Origin: Rhodobacteraceae bacterium HLUCCA08
GTDB taxonomy: Bacteria > Pseudomonadota > Alphaproteobacteria > Rhodobacterales > Rhodobacteraceae
Direction: 5' to 3'
Length of the DNA stretch: 64,000 bases
NCBI GenBank assembly: GCA_001314655.1
Contig: LJSF01000028.1
Span: 170,347-234,346 of the forward strand
Within the stretch, counting starts at the first letter, position 1, and the number at the start of each line of letters is the position of its first letter. The notes under the pieces are model-generated. The model made no database searches and was not told the origin of the DNA. It was given only the letters and a program-made list of their open reading frames with translations. The position numbers and the translations under genes are program-made. Positions 8,400 to 17,428 of the stretch are shown here, piece by piece.

Positions 8400-9293
8400 T
8401 CAGCCGGCGACCGAGGCCGCGTGGATGCTGTCGATCGCCTCGGCGATGGCGGCGTTGAAGGCGTCATCCGATTGCTGGGCGCTCAGCCCTTCGGTCAGGG
8501 CGCGGCTGAAACTGGCGATCATGCCGGTCTGGCGCGACAGCCGGTCATTGGCCTCGGCGCGGGCATAGCCGCCCGACAGGGCGACGACCCGCATCACCTT
8601 GGGATGGTCGATCAGCGGGGCGTAGAAATTGTCGATGCTGGGCAGCGACAGTTTCAGCATGATCTGCTGCCCCTCGGGCAGGGCGTCGAGATGGGCCAGG
8701 ATCTCGTCGCGCAGGATCGCCTCGGCCTCGGCCTTGTCGGCGATGGTGATCGTGACCTCGGGCTCCAGGATCGGCATCAGGCCGTGGGACAGGATCTGCC
8801 CGCCGATCTCGAATTGCTGGGCGACGATCGCCTTGATGCCGACCGGATCGGCGGCCGAGATGACCGAGCGCATCTTGGTGCCGAAGATGCCGGCGGCGCG
8901 GGCCCGGTCCAGCAATGCGTCCAGGTCGCCCATGTCCTTCATCAGCTGGCAGCCGTTCGCCTCGGGCTCCAGCCCCTTGTCGACCTTGAGGAAGGGCACG
9001 ACGCGGCGCTCCTCCCACAGGTATTGCGCCGCCGGCTTGCCGCCGATCTCGCGGTCCATGGTCATTTCGAACAGGATCGCGCCGATCACCTTGTCGCCGT
9101 CGAAGGCCGGGGCCTGGGCGATGCGCGCGCGCATGGCATGGATCAGGTCGAACATCTCGGCCTCGGAGGCATATTGGTCCTCCTCGATGCCATACAGCCG
9201 CAGCGCCTTGGGGGTGGAGCCGCCGGATTGGTCAAGCGCGGCGATGAAGCCGGCACCCGTGCGCATCTGCCGGGCCATTGCGTCGTTGGTCAT
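8400..9293 (-). CDS. fba: Class I fructose-bisphosphate aldolase
   Basis: A 297-aa Schiff-base aldolase interconverting fructose-1,6-bisphosphate with dihydroxyacetone phosphate and glyceraldehyde-3-phosphate. Characteristic segments are AALDQSGGSTPKALRLYG (19-36), FLKVDKG (101-107), the acidic ILEPEV (175-180) and IMLKLSLPS, in which K214 is the likely Schiff-base lysine. The length matches the bacterial class I family, about 295-300 aa. The start MTNDAMARQ is chosen because the preceding in-frame residues are Arg/Pro-rich with no homology. A LacI-type site lies 63 bp upstream, and pgk is the next upstream gene on the same strand. Confidence 0.95.
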   Translation of the reverse strand: MTNDAMARQMRTGAGFIAALDQSGGSTPKALRLYGIEEDQYASEAEMFDLIHAMRARIAQAPAFDGDKVIGAILFEMTMDREIGGKPAAQYLWEERRVVPFLKVDKGLEPEANGCQLMKDMGDLDALLDRARAAGIFGTKMRSVISAADPVGIKAIVAQQFEIGGQILSHGLMPILEPEVTITIADKAEAEAILRDEILAHLDALPEGQQIMLKLSLPSIDNFYAPLIDHPKVMRVVALSGGYARAEANDRLSRQTGMIASFSRALTEGLSAQQSDDAFNAAIAEAIDSIHAASVAG

Positions 9294-9355
9294 GATATCC
9301 TCACATGTCTTGGGTGTCGCGCCCGTCCTATCCGCAGGGGCGCGGCGCCGCAATC

Positions 9356-9371
9356 TTGGCAGCGCTAACGG
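9356..9371. promoter_or_regulatory. Candidate CceR-like site upstream of fba
   Basis: On the minus strand CCGTTAGCGCTGCCAA retains GTTAGCGCT of the palindrome found before edd, with a degenerate right half. It lies 63-78 bp upstream of the fba start, in the fba-pgk intergenic space. Confidence 0.35.
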
Positions 9372-9437
9372 CGGGCCGCGATCCGGAACCGGCCCCGGGG
9401 CAGGCCGGGCCCGCCGAAACGGGACGCCGGCGCGTGC

Positions 9438-10610
9438 TCAGCCGCCCAGGGCGGCGACGCCGGGCAGGGTCTTGCCCTCCATCCATTCCAGGAATGCGCC
9501 GCCGGCGGTGGAGATATAGGTAAATCCATCCGCCGCCCCGGCCTTGTTCAGCGCCGCGACGGTATCGCCGCCGCCGGCGACCGAAATCAGCCGCCCTTCG
9601 CGGGTCAGATCGGCGGCGCGCTGCGCGGCGGCATTGGTTGCGGCGTCGAAGGGCGCGATCTCGAAGGCGCCCAGCGGGCCGTTCCAGATCAGCGTCCTGG
9701 CCTGGTAGAAGGCCCGGGCGATCGCGGTCACGCTGTCGGGGCCGGCATCGAGGATCATGGCATCGGCGGGGCAGGCATCGGCGGCGACGGTTTCGCTGTC
9801 CGCGCCGGCCTTGAATTCGCGGGCGACGATGACATCCGTGGGCAGCAGGATCTGGCAGCCGGTGGTCTCGGCCTTGGCCAGGATTTCGCGCGCGGTCTCG
9901 GCGAGGTCGTGTTCGCACAGCGATTTGCCCACATCCATGCCCTGCGCGGCCAGGAAGGTGTTGGCCATGCCGCCGCCGATCACCAGCATGTCGACCTTTT
10001 CGATCAGGTTCGACAGCAGGTCGAGCTTGGTCGAGACCTTGGCGCCGCCGACCACCGCGACCACCGGCCGCGCCGGACTGCCGAGCGCCTTGTCCAGCGC
10101 GCCCAGTTCCTCGGCCATCAGCCGGCCGGCGCAACTTGGCAGCAGATGCGCCACGCCTTCGGTGCTGGCATGGGCGCGGTGGGCCGCCGAAAAGGCATCG
10201 TTGCAATAGACATCGCCGAGCGCGGCCAGGACCTGCGCCATCCGGGGGTCGTTGTCTTCCTCCATCGGGGAAAAGCGGGTGTTTTCCACCAGCACCACAC
10301 CCGGCGCGGCGTCGATCGCGGCCCGGTCGGGACGGTCGACGAAAGTCACGTCCCGGCCCAGCACCTTTTCCAGCGCGGGCTGGACGATCCGCAGCGACAT
10401 GTCCGGGTTCGGCTGGCCCTTGGGGCGGCCGAAATGGGCCAGCAGCACCGGCTTGCCGCCCGCCGCCAGGATATCGTCGATCGTCGGCCTGATCCGCTCG
10501 ATCCGGGTCGTGTCGGTCACGCGGCCCGCCTCGACCGGCACGTTGATGTCGACCCGGGTCAGCACCACCTTGCCGTCCAGGTCCATGTCGTCCAGCGTCT
10601 TCCAGCCCAT
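9438..10610 (-). CDS. pgk: Phosphoglycerate kinase
   Basis: A 390-aa two-domain kinase interconverting 1,3-bisphosphoglycerate plus ADP with 3-phosphoglycerate plus ATP. The N-domain has [20 protein letters not shown] (substrate arginines and the family signature), then HFGRPKG; the hinge and C-domain carry [24 protein letters not shown] and the nucleotide-loop [12 protein letters not shown] near the C-terminus. The start at 10610 ([11 protein letters not shown]) has GGAGGGA 7 bases upstream and gives the normal length. It is followed on the same strand by fba, so the two glycolytic/gluconeogenic enzymes are adjacent; an intergenic space of 144 bp leaves room for separate control. Confidence 0.97.
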   Translation of the reverse strand: MGWKTLDDMDLDGKVVLTRVDINVPVEAGRVTDTTRIERIRPTIDDILAAGGKPVLLAHFGRPKGQPNPDMSLRIVQPALEKVLGRDVTFVDRPDRAAIDAAPGVVLVENTRFSPMEEDNDPRMAQVLAALGDVYCNDAFSAAHRAHASTEGVAHLLPSCAGRLMAEELGALDKALGSPARPVVAVVGGAKVSTKLDLLSNLIEKVDMLVIGGGMANTFLAAQGMDVGKSLCEHDLAETAREILAKAETTGCQILLPTDVIVAREFKAGADSETVAADACPADAMILDAGPDSVTAIARAFYQARTLIWNGPLGAFEIAPFDAATNAAAQRAADLTREGRLISVAGGGDTVAALNKAGAADGFTYISTAGGAFLEWMEGKTLPGVAALGG

Positions 10611-10739
10611 GATCGTCTCCCTCCGGGGTCGCGAGAATTCGCCCCCTTCTGGCGGCATTCGCGCGGTTGCGTCAACCGTCCTTGGCAACCGGGCATCGGC
10701 GCAATAGGGTCGCGCGCGAAGCACAGGAAGGAGCCACAG

Positions 10740-11246
10740 ATGGCCGAGATCACCGACCCCGAAAACACCCTGCTGATGGAACTCAAGGACGGCACCGTCA
10801 CGATCGAGCTTCTGGCCGATGTGGCGCCCCGCCATGTCGAACGGATCAAGGAACTGGCCCGCGAAGGCGCCTATGACGGCGTCGTGTTCCACCGGGTGAT
10901 CGACGGGTTCATGGCCCAGACCGGCGACGTGCAGCACGGCAATGTCGACAAGGGCCAGAACCTGGGCCGGGCAGGCACCGGCGGGTCGGACAAGCCCGAC
11001 CTGCCGGCGGAATTCTCCAAGCTGCCGCATGACCGCGGCACCCTGGGCGCGGCGCGCAGCCAGAACCCGAATTCGGCCAACAGCCAGTTCTTCATCAACT
11101 TCAAGGACAACCATTTCCTGAACGGGCAATACACGGTCTATGGCCGGGTCATCGCCGGGATGGAACATGTCGACGCGATCACCCGGGGCGAGCCGCCGGT
11201 GAACCCCGACAAGATGATCTCGGTCAAGGTGGCCGCCGATGCGTAG
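10740..11246 (+). CDS. ppiB: Cytoplasmic peptidyl-prolyl cis-trans isomerase, cyclophilin type
   Basis: A 168-aa cyclophilin without signal peptide. Active-site signatures are [16 protein letters not shown] (about residues 48-63, with the catalytic-type Arg in FHRV), [11 protein letters not shown] and the [15 protein letters not shown] segment. It catalyses cis-trans isomerisation of prolyl bonds in the cytosol. The start follows AAGGAG by 7 bases. Its last 8 bp overlap the start of a second, exported cyclophilin. The divergent neighbour is pgk; the 129 bp between them hold both promoters. Confidence 0.95.
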   Translation: MAEITDPENTLLMELKDGTVTIELLADVAPRHVERIKELAREGAYDGVVFHRVIDGFMAQTGDVQHGNVDKGQNLGRAGTGGSDKPDLPAEFSKLPHDRGTLGAARSQNPNSANSQFFINFKDNHFLNGQYTVYGRVIAGMEHVDAITRGEPPVNPDKMISVKVAADA

Positions 11247-11847
11247 CCTGGCCCTGATCGCCGCCATCGCCGCCGGCCCGGCCCTGGCCGACGGGATCGA
11301 GATCACGGTCGCGGGCGAGGGGGCCGACGGCACCATCGTCATCGACCTGTTCGAGGATGTCGCCCCCGGCCATGCCGAACGGATCACCGCCCTGGCCGCG
11401 GCCGGCGCCTATGACAACGTCGCCTTTCACCGGGTGATCGACGGTTTCATGGCCCAGACCGGGGATGTGCAATTCGGCGATCTGGAGGACCCGGATTTCG
11501 ACATGCGCCGGGCCGGCACCGGTGGCTCCGACATGGGCGAAGTGCCGGCCGAATTCTCGGACCTGACCTTCGCCCGGGGCGTGGTCGGCATGGCCCGGGC
11601 CGGCGATCCGGCCTGCGGCGGCGATCCGTCCTGCACCGAACGGCAGCAATTCCTCGACAGCGCCAATTCGCAATTCTTCATCATGTTCGCGCCGAACGAT
11701 TTCCTGAACGGCAAATACACCATCGTCGGCGAGGTCGTGTCGGGTATGGAGGTGGTCGATGCGATCAAGCGCGGCGACGGGCCCAACGGCGCCGTGATCG
11801 GCCGGCCCGACGCCATGGTGCGGGTGCGCCCGGTCGACCTGCCCTGA
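11239..11847 (+). CDS. Exported peptidyl-prolyl isomerase, cyclophilin type
   Basis: A 202-aa cyclophilin with a signal peptide ([17 protein letters not shown], residues 1-17), so probably periplasmic. The catalytic core [20 protein letters not shown] and [10 protein letters not shown] matches its upstream neighbour closely, indicating a tandem duplication with retargeting. It differs by an insertion between the two motifs containing a Cys pair ([18 protein letters not shown]), compatible with a disulfide in the periplasm. It overlaps the cytosolic ppiB by 8 bp, so the two are almost certainly co-translated. Confidence 0.93.
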   Translation: MRSLALIAAIAAGPALADGIEITVAGEGADGTIVIDLFEDVAPGHAERITALAAAGAYDNVAFHRVIDGFMAQTGDVQFGDLEDPDFDMRRAGTGGSDMGEVPAEFSDLTFARGVVGMARAGDPACGGDPSCTERQQFLDSANSQFFIMFAPNDFLNGKYTIVGEVVSGMEVVDAIKRGDGPNGAVIGRPDAMVRVRPVDLP

Positions 11848-11942
11848 GGGGCCGGGCGCGCTGACGTCTGCTCACGTCCGCGTGCGGGGGGCTGGGCAGA
11901 CGCGGCGCGCCGGCGCATGCTGGCGGCGAAAGGGGATGCCCG

Positions 11943-12914
11943 ATGCGCCTGATCCTTGCCGCCCTTCTGGCCCTCGCCGCCAGCCTCGCCCTCGCCGAGC
12001 CCGACCGCTGGCGCGGGGAATGGCCCGATACGGACTTCACCCTGACCAGTATCGATGACTGGTCCCAGATCCTGTCCGGCGGCCCGCCGCGCGACGGCAT
12101 CCCGGCGCTGTTCGACCCGGCCGTGATCGCCGTGGCCGATGAGGGGGCGCTGCAGCCGCGCGAGCCGGTGATCGCCGTCGAACTGCCGGGCGCGGTGCCG
12201 CGGGCCTATCCGCTGCGCTACCTGACCTGGCACGAGATCGTGAATGACGCGATCGGCGACACCCCGGTCGCCGTGACCTTCTGCCCCTTGTGCAATTCCG
12301 CCGTGGTGTTCGACCGGCGGGTCGACGGCGCGGTGCTGACCTTCGGCGTCACCGGCAAGCTGCGCCATTCCGACATGGTCATGTATGACCACCAGAGCGA
12401 AAGCTGGTGGCAACAGGCCGAAGGCGTCGGCATCGTCGGGGTTCATACCGGAACGGAACTGACCCGCCTGCCGGTCTGGGTCGAGGCCTGGGAGGCTTTT
12501 GAGGTCCGCAACCCGCAGGGCGAGGTGATGGCCGAACCGGACTGGCCGCGCGATTACGGCCGCAACCCCTACCAGGGCTACGACAGCTCGGCCCGGCCGT
12601 TCCTCTATTCCGGCGAATTGCCGCCCCATGACATCCCGCCGCTGCTGCGGGTGGTCCGGGTCGAGGACCGGGCCTGGCCGCTGACCCGCCTGGCCGAGGA
12701 GCGCCGGATCGAAGAGGCCGGGCTGATCCTGACCTGGGAGGGCGACCAGGCCTCGGCGCTGGACACGTCGCGCATCGCCGACGGGCGCTCGGTCGCCTCG
12801 GTCCGGGTGCGGGACGGGCAGGGGGCGGATGTGGTCCATGACGTGATGTTCGCCTTCGCCTTTCATGCCTTCAACCCGGACGGGACCTGGATGCTGGGCC
12901 CGACCGGCGATTGA
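11943..12914 (+). CDS. DUF3179 domain-containing exported protein
   Basis: A 323-aa protein with an N-terminal signal peptide (MRLILAALLALAASLALA). The body matches DUF3179: FCPLCNSAVVFDR (a CxxC inside a conserved segment), TFGVTGKLRHSDMVMYDHQSESWWQ and RNPYQGYDSS. The family is common in marine bacteria and archaea, is exported, and has no assigned reaction; the conserved Cys pair and His/Asp residues hint at metal or redox chemistry but this is unproven. The ATG at 11943 follows a GGGGATGCCCG stretch. The EamA transporter gene begins 32 bp after its stop. Confidence 0.88.
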   Translation: MRLILAALLALAASLALAEPDRWRGEWPDTDFTLTSIDDWSQILSGGPPRDGIPALFDPAVIAVADEGALQPREPVIAVELPGAVPRAYPLRYLTWHEIVNDAIGDTPVAVTFCPLCNSAVVFDRRVDGAVLTFGVTGKLRHSDMVMYDHQSESWWQQAEGVGIVGVHTGTELTRLPVWVEAWEAFEVRNPQGEVMAEPDWPRDYGRNPYQGYDSSARPFLYSGELPPHDIPPLLRVVRVEDRAWPLTRLAEERRIEEAGLILTWEGDQASALDTSRIADGRSVASVRVRDGQGADVVHDVMFAFAFHAFNPDGTWMLGPTGD

Positions 12915-12946
12915 CAATCCCGGCGGCCCGGGGTCGGGTCGCGCGG

Positions 12947-13837
12947 ATGGAACGCAAGGATCGGATCGACGCCGCCGGAGCGGCCTGGCTGGTGGGCTTT
13001 GCCCTGTTGCTGGCCTTCAACCAGGTGGTGATCAAGGTCACCAATGGCGGCTTTCAGCCGGTGTTTTTCGCCGGGATCCGGTCGTTGGGCGCGGTGCTGT
13101 GCCTGCTGGTCTGGCTGCGGATCCGGGGCATCGCCTTTCGGTTTCCGCGGGCGACCTGGGTGCCGGGGGTGGCGATCGGCGTGGTCTTTGCGCTGGAATT
13201 CCTGTGCCTGTTCATGGCGCTGGATCTGACCACCGTGGCGCGTTCGGCGGTGCTGTTCTATTCCATGCCGGTCTGGCTGTCGCTATTGGCCCATGTCCTG
13301 TTGCCGGGCGAGCGCCTGACCCGGGCGAAATCCGCCGGGCTGGCGCTGGCGCTGGCCGGCGTCGCCCTGGCGATGAGCGGCCGGCAGGGCGGCTCGGCCA
13401 GCCTGGCGGGCGATCTGTTCGCCCTGGGCGGGGCGGTGGCCTGGGCGCTGCTGGCGATCCTGGCGCGCGGCACCGCGCTGAACACCCAGCGCCCCGAGCT
13501 GCAACTGGTCTGGCAACTGGGCATCTCGGCGCCGGTTCTGCTGCTGCTGGCGCCGCTGTTCGGGCCGTTTCTGCGCGATCCGCAGATGATCCATCTTCTG
13601 GGCCTGGGCTTTCAGATCGTGGTGATCGCGGCGGGGTCTTTCCTGATGTGGCTGTGGCTGCTGTCGATCTATCCGGCGGCCGGCGTGGCCTCGTTCAGCT
13701 TTCTGTCGCCGGTCTTCGGCGTCGGCTTCGGCTGGCTGTTGCTGGGCGAACAGGTCGGGCCGGAACTGATCGGCGCGCTGGCGCTGGTGGCGCCGGGGCT
13801 GGTCCTGATCAACCGTCAGGTGCCGCAGAAGGTATGA
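12947..13837 (+). CDS. EamA/DMT-family transporter
   Basis: A 296-aa inner-membrane protein with ten predicted transmembrane segments in two five-helix EamA repeats, as in the drug/metabolite transporter superfamily. Typical features include the early GFALLLAFNQVVIKVTNGGF helix, GLALALAGVALAMSG at the end of repeat one, and SFLSPVFGVGFGWLLLGE near the end of repeat two. Members export amino acids, cofactors or other metabolites; the substrate cannot be read. The ATG at 12947 (MERKDRID) gives a normal cytosolic N-terminus; an in-frame TTG at 12911 overlapping the upstream stop is less likely. The 3' end overlaps the convergent selO gene by 22 bp. Confidence 0.88.
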   Translation: MERKDRIDAAGAAWLVGFALLLAFNQVVIKVTNGGFQPVFFAGIRSLGAVLCLLVWLRIRGIAFRFPRATWVPGVAIGVVFALEFLCLFMALDLTTVARSAVLFYSMPVWLSLLAHVLLPGERLTRAKSAGLALALAGVALAMSGRQGGSASLAGDLFALGGAVAWALLAILARGTALNTQRPELQLVWQLGISAPVLLLLAPLFGPFLRDPQMIHLLGLGFQIVVIAAGSFLMWLWLLSIYPAAGVASFSFLSPVFGVGFGWLLLGEQVGPELIGALALVAPGLVLINRQVPQKV

Positions 13838-15198
13838 GCCACGCGTTCGGCCTCGGTCGGTGCCGCGGCATGGTCCGGGGCCGGCTCGAAGGGCCGGGTC
13901 ACGACATCAAGCATGGCTTCGAAATGTTTGAAATCATTCTGCAATCCAGCCTGAATCGCGGCTTCGATCCGATGCGTGCGCGGGATCACCTGCGGGTTGG
14001 CGCGGGCCATCAGCGCCGGGTCCGGCTGCCGCGCCTGCCAGCGCGCGGCCCAATCCTCCAGCCCGTCGGGGATGGTATCGGCCAGGGCGGCGAAGGTATT
14101 GGTGAAGTCGAGCCCGTGATCTTCCATGTGCTTGAGCAATTCGGCGATCAGCGCGCGGTCGGTGTCATTGGGGTCCGCAAGGCCCAGCTTGGCGCCGAAG
14201 CGACGCAGCCATTCGGCCTCGTAGAGGTCCGGGAAAGTGTTGATCAGCCGCGTGAAATCCTCGACCGCGGCCTCTTCGTCCGGCGCCATCGGCACCAGGG
14301 CCGAGGCGAATTGCGCCAGGTTCCAATGCGCCGCGCGGGGCTGGTTGGCATAGCCATAGCGGCCCTGCCGGTCGATGAAGGAAAACACCGTCGCCGGGTG
14401 ATAGGCGTCCATGAAGGCGCAGGGGCCGTAATCGATCGTTTCGCCCGAGACCGCCATGTTGTCGGTGTTCATCACCCCGTGGATGAAGCCGAGCGCCATC
14501 CATTGCGCCACCAGCGCGGCCTGGGATTTCATTACTTCTTCAACAAGTTGCGCGGCGGTCTTCACCTGCGGATAATGCCGCGCGACCGTGTGGTCGAACA
14601 GCGCGCGCAGCCCGTCGCGATCGGCCCGGGCGGCGAAGAACTGGAACGTGCCGACCCGGATATGCGAGGCGGCGACGCGGGTCAGGATTGCGCCGGGCAT
14701 CGGGCCGTCTTCGCGCAGGACCGGATCGCCCGTGGCCACCGCCGCCAGCGCCCGGGTGGTGGGCACGCCAAGCGCGGCCATGGCTTCGCTCATCAGGTAT
14801 TCGCGCAGCACCGGACCCAGCCAGGCGCGGCCGTCGCCCATCCGCGAATAGGGCGTGCGACCGGAGCCTTTCAGTTGGATATCAAGGCGTTGCGCGCCGG
14901 TCCTGATCTCTCCCAGCAGGATCGCGCGGCCATCGCCCAATTGCGGGGAAAACCCGCCGAACTGGTGGCCGGCATAGACCTGGGCGAGCGGCTCGGCCCC
15001 GTCGGGCAGCGTGTTTCCGGCAAAGAAGTCAGCCAGTTGCGCGTCCGTCAGCGGGCCGCGGTCGATCCCGATGTCGCGCGCCAGCTGAGCGTTCCAGGCG
15101 ATCAGCCGCGGATCGCTGACCGGGGTCGGGGCGAGCCGGGTGAAGAACCGGTCGGGCAGCCGGGCATAGGAATTGTCGAAGGGGATCGAAAGCGTCAT
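13816..15198 (-). CDS. selO: Protein adenylyltransferase SelO (YdiU/UPF0061)
   Basis: A 460-aa pseudokinase-fold AMPylase that transfers AMP from ATP to hydroxyl side chains of proteins and is linked to redox stress. Diagnostic segments are YAGHQFGGFSPQLGDGRA (75-92), QLKGSGRTPYSR (108-119), HGVMNTDNMAVSGETIDYGPC (240-260), in which N247 and D256 are the metal-binding type residues, and NQPRAAHWNL. The protein ends in TFCGT: a cysteine occupies the position near the C-terminus where animal SelO has selenocysteine. Length is slightly below the usual about 480 aa. The gene overlaps the convergent EamA gene by 22 bp. Confidence 0.95.
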   Translation of the reverse strand: MTLSIPFDNSYARLPDRFFTRLAPTPVSDPRLIAWNAQLARDIGIDRGPLTDAQLADFFAGNTLPDGAEPLAQVYAGHQFGGFSPQLGDGRAILLGEIRTGAQRLDIQLKGSGRTPYSRMGDGRAWLGPVLREYLMSEAMAALGVPTTRALAAVATGDPVLREDGPMPGAILTRVAASHIRVGTFQFFAARADRDGLRALFDHTVARHYPQVKTAAQLVEEVMKSQAALVAQWMALGFIHGVMNTDNMAVSGETIDYGPCAFMDAYHPATVFSFIDRQGRYGYANQPRAAHWNLAQFASALVPMAPDEEAAVEDFTRLINTFPDLYEAEWLRRFGAKLGLADPNDTDRALIAELLKHMEDHGLDFTNTFAALADTIPDGLEDWAARWQARQPDPALMARANPQVIPRTHRIEAAIQAGLQNDFKHFEAMLDVVTRPFEPAPDHAAAPTEAERVAHTFCGT

Positions 15199-15270
15199 GA
15201 CCCAGATGTAGGGGCCGCCGGACGAAAGGGAAAGTCGTGTCGGTCTCGCGTCGATGTTTTTGCGGACCTT

Positions 15271-15738
15271 TCACCGGTCCCGGGGGGGCGCCCGGAAATA
15301 CCGCGACATCAGCGCGTAGCGGTCGCGCAATTCGTAACCCAGCCGCTTGTAGAAGCCCTGGGCCTTGACGTCGTCGCGGTCGACCTCGAGGTGGAAGGCC
15401 TTCAGCCCGTGCCCGGCCAGCTGGGTGCCGAGCGCCCCGAGCGCCTCGGAGGCCAGGCCGCGGCCGCGCACGGCGGGGCGGATGTACAGCTCGTCCACGA
15501 AGCCGTCGAGCCCGCCCAGTTCGATCGCCCAGCCGAAACAGGCGACGACATAGCCGACCGGCGCCCGGGCCGGGCCGATCAGCCAGGCCGCGCCGTGGGG
15601 CGAGCCTTCGAGCAGCGGCATCAGCGCCGCCTCGCGGTGGGCATCGTCGAGGTCCAACCCGTATTCGGCATGGAACGCCGCGACCAGCGGCATCAGGCGC
15701 GGCAGGTCGTCGGGGGTGCACAGATGCAGCTGGGTCAC
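15271..15738 (-). CDS. GNAT family N-acetyltransferase
   Basis: A 155-aa acetyl-CoA-dependent N-acetyltransferase fold. The acetyl-CoA loop is visible as RPAVRGRGLASEALGAL (motif A, R/Q-x-x-G-x-G/A type), preceded by the beta strand GFVDELYI and followed by FHLEVDRDDVKAQGFYKRLGYE, the usual C-terminal signature. The acceptor is unknown. The start is taken as GTG at 15738: GTG and the TGA of the upstream nucleoside hydrolase share four bases, so the two genes are translationally coupled. Confidence 0.85.
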   Translation of the reverse strand: MTQLHLCTPDDLPRLMPLVAAFHAEYGLDLDDAHREAALMPLLEGSPHGAAWLIGPARAPVGYVVACFGWAIELGGLDGFVDELYIRPAVRGRGLASEALGALGTQLAGHGLKAFHLEVDRDDVKAQGFYKRLGYELRDRYALMSRYFRAPPRDR

Positions 15739-16670
15739 AGCCGGCCGATCCGGTCCGCCAGAAGGGCATAGAACCCGGCGGCATCCACGTCGCCGATGAA
15801 CAGCGCATTGGGCGCCCGATCGGTGACGCCCCACCAATCGGCGACACTCATGCCGCGGGTCAGATCGCTTCGGACCTCGATTTCCACGTTGATGAAGCGG
15901 CCCGAGAACAGGTCCGGGGCCAGCAGCCAGGCGATGGTGCAGGGGTCATGCAGCGGCGCGCCTTCGTGGCCGTATTTCGCCTCGTCGTAGCGTTCGAAGA
16001 AATCGACCAGGGCGGCGACCGCGTCGCCCACCGGGGTGCCCATGTCGCGGAAGGCGCGGACATGGGCTTCCGTCGTCAGGGCCTTGTGGGTCACGTCCAG
16101 CGGCATCACCGTCAGCCTGATGCCGGCGCGGAACACGATCTCGGCCGCTTCGGGGTCGACAAAGATGTTGAACTCCGCCGCCGGGGTGATGTTGCCGACC
16201 TCGAAATAGGCGCCGCCCATCAGCACGATCTCGGCCACGCGGCCGGCGATGTCGGGGGCGCGTTGCAGGGCGGCGGCGATATTGGTGAGCGGGCCGATCG
16301 GCACCAGGGTGACGCTGCCGGCGGGTTCGCGGCGCAGGGTGTCGATGATGAAATCGACCGCATGGGTCGCCTGCAGCGGCATCGTCGGTTCGGGCAGGGT
16401 GGGGCCGTCCAGCCCGGTCTTGCCGTGGACATGTTCCGCCGTCACCAGCGGCCGCATCAGAGGCGCGTCGCAGCCGGCAAAGACGGGGATGTCCGGGCGG
16501 CCGGCCAGTTCGCAGATCTTGCGGGCATTCACCTGGGTCAGCGGCAGGGGCACGTTGCCGGCGACGGCGGTGATGCCGAGCACCTGCAATTCGGGCGAGG
16601 CCAGGGCGAGGAGAATCGCGACCGCGTCGTCCTGGCCGGGATCGGTGTCGATGATGATCTTTCTTGTCAT
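15735..16670 (-). CDS. Inosine-uridine-preferring nucleoside hydrolase family protein
   Basis: A 311-aa nucleoside hydrolase that splits ribonucleosides into base and ribose. The N-terminal calcium site DTDPGQDDA (residues 8-16) is complete; other family segments are TAVAGNVPL, HGKTGLDG, VLMGGAYFEVGNITPAAEFNIFVDPEAA and PLHDPCTIAWLL near the C-terminus, with the active-site HDP. No signal peptide, so a cytosolic salvage enzyme. It heads a two-gene unit with the coupled GNAT gene. Base specificity cannot be decided from sequence alone. Confidence 0.93.
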   Translation of the reverse strand: MTRKIIIDTDPGQDDAVAILLALASPELQVLGITAVAGNVPLPLTQVNARKICELAGRPDIPVFAGCDAPLMRPLVTAEHVHGKTGLDGPTLPEPTMPLQATHAVDFIIDTLRREPAGSVTLVPIGPLTNIAAALQRAPDIAGRVAEIVLMGGAYFEVGNITPAAEFNIFVDPEAAEIVFRAGIRLTVMPLDVTHKALTTEAHVRAFRDMGTPVGDAVAALVDFFERYDEAKYGHEGAPLHDPCTIAWLLAPDLFSGRFINVEIEVRSDLTRGMSVADWWGVTDRAPNALFIGDVDAAGFYALLADRIGRL

Positions 16671-16917
16671 GTCCCCTCAATGACTTGCGGCAGAAAGCTG
16701 CGCAAGGGGTGGCGACGGTTCGCCCGCGGCAAGGCCGTCAATCGGCGCCGATCTGCTGACGGCAACCGGACGCCGAGCCGTGCCCGCCATGGGGCGGCGT
16801 GCCGCCGATAGGGCGCGTCCGGCGCCGTTGGCGCTGTCGGTGCCGGGCCGAGTGGTGTTTGATCGGCGCATCCACCACGCATCGCGGTGGACACATGTCC
16901 CAGACGGAGGTTTCCAG

Positions 16918-17166
16918 ATGAAGACGACCCCAGTTCTTGCCCTGATCGCCATGGTGCTGGCCGCTCCGGCATTCGCGCAGGAGGCCGACCCGGCCATCGA
17001 CGTGAATGGCGACGGGTTCTACAGCTTTCCCGAATTGTCGGCGGTGTTTCCGGACCTGACCGACGAGATGTTCAGCGCCATGGACACGACCGGGGACGGC
17101 CTGCTCGACATGGCCGAGGTCGCCGCGGCGGTCGATGCCGGCCTGCTGCCGCCGATGGACGGCTGA
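16918..17166 (+). CDS. Small exported EF-hand calcium-binding protein
   Basis: An 82-aa protein with a signal peptide (MKTTPVLALIAMVLAAPAFA, 1-20) and two canonical EF-hand loops: DVNGDGFYSFPEL (28-40) and DTTGDGLLDMAEV (56-68), with Asp/Asn/Asp-Gly at positions 1, 3, 5 and Glu at position 12. It probably binds calcium in the periplasm or outside the cell. The ATG follows GGAGG by 7 bases. The gene stands alone, with its own terminator at 17233; function beyond calcium binding is unknown. Confidence 0.9.
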   Translation: MKTTPVLALIAMVLAAPAFAQEADPAIDVNGDGFYSFPELSAVFPDLTDEMFSAMDTTGDGLLDMAEVAAAVDAGLLPPMDG

Positions 17167-17232
17167 TCGCGACCCGGCAAGGCGGGCCGTTTCCCCCGAC
17201 ACCGCCGCCAGGGCCGAATTCAAGGGCTTCGC

Positions 17233-17269
17233 ACCCCGGGCGCTCCGTGCAGCGCCCGGGGTTCTTTTT
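17233..17269 (+). terminator. Intrinsic terminator after the EF-hand gene
   Basis: A 12 bp stem, ACCCCGGGCGCT (17233-17244) with AGCGCCCGGGGT (17251-17262), followed by TCTTTTTC (17263-17270). It isolates the EF-hand gene from the phosphonate-type transporter operon downstream. Confidence 0.88.
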
Positions 17270-17359
17270 CGGGGGTCCTGCGGCCCCGTGCGACAGGGCG
17301 GCCGGGGCGACGGCGCCAAGGCCGGACCGTCGATCTTGACGCGGAACAACGCCGGAGAG

Positions 17360-17376
17360 TGTCACAAACCTGTCAT
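17360..17376 (+). promoter_or_regulatory. Pho box upstream of the phnD-phnC-phnE-type operon
   Basis: TGTCACAAACCTGTCAT consists of two TGTCA(C/T) repeats with an 11 bp period, the layout of PhoB boxes (CTGTCAT-N4-CTGTCAT). It lies 53 bp before the first gene of a phosphorus-compound transporter. PhoB control under phosphate limitation follows from the known consensus; occupancy is inferred. Confidence 0.75.
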
Positions 17377-17428
17377 GCAGTCTTGTTAGGCGCGGTGAAG
17401 AAACGATCAAACCTGGAGAGCTTACGAC

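Noticed and set aside
13816-13840. Selenocysteine codon at the SelO C-terminus
   Set aside because: The position is encoded by an ordinary cysteine codon, and the reading frame ends at a normal stop with no need for recoding.
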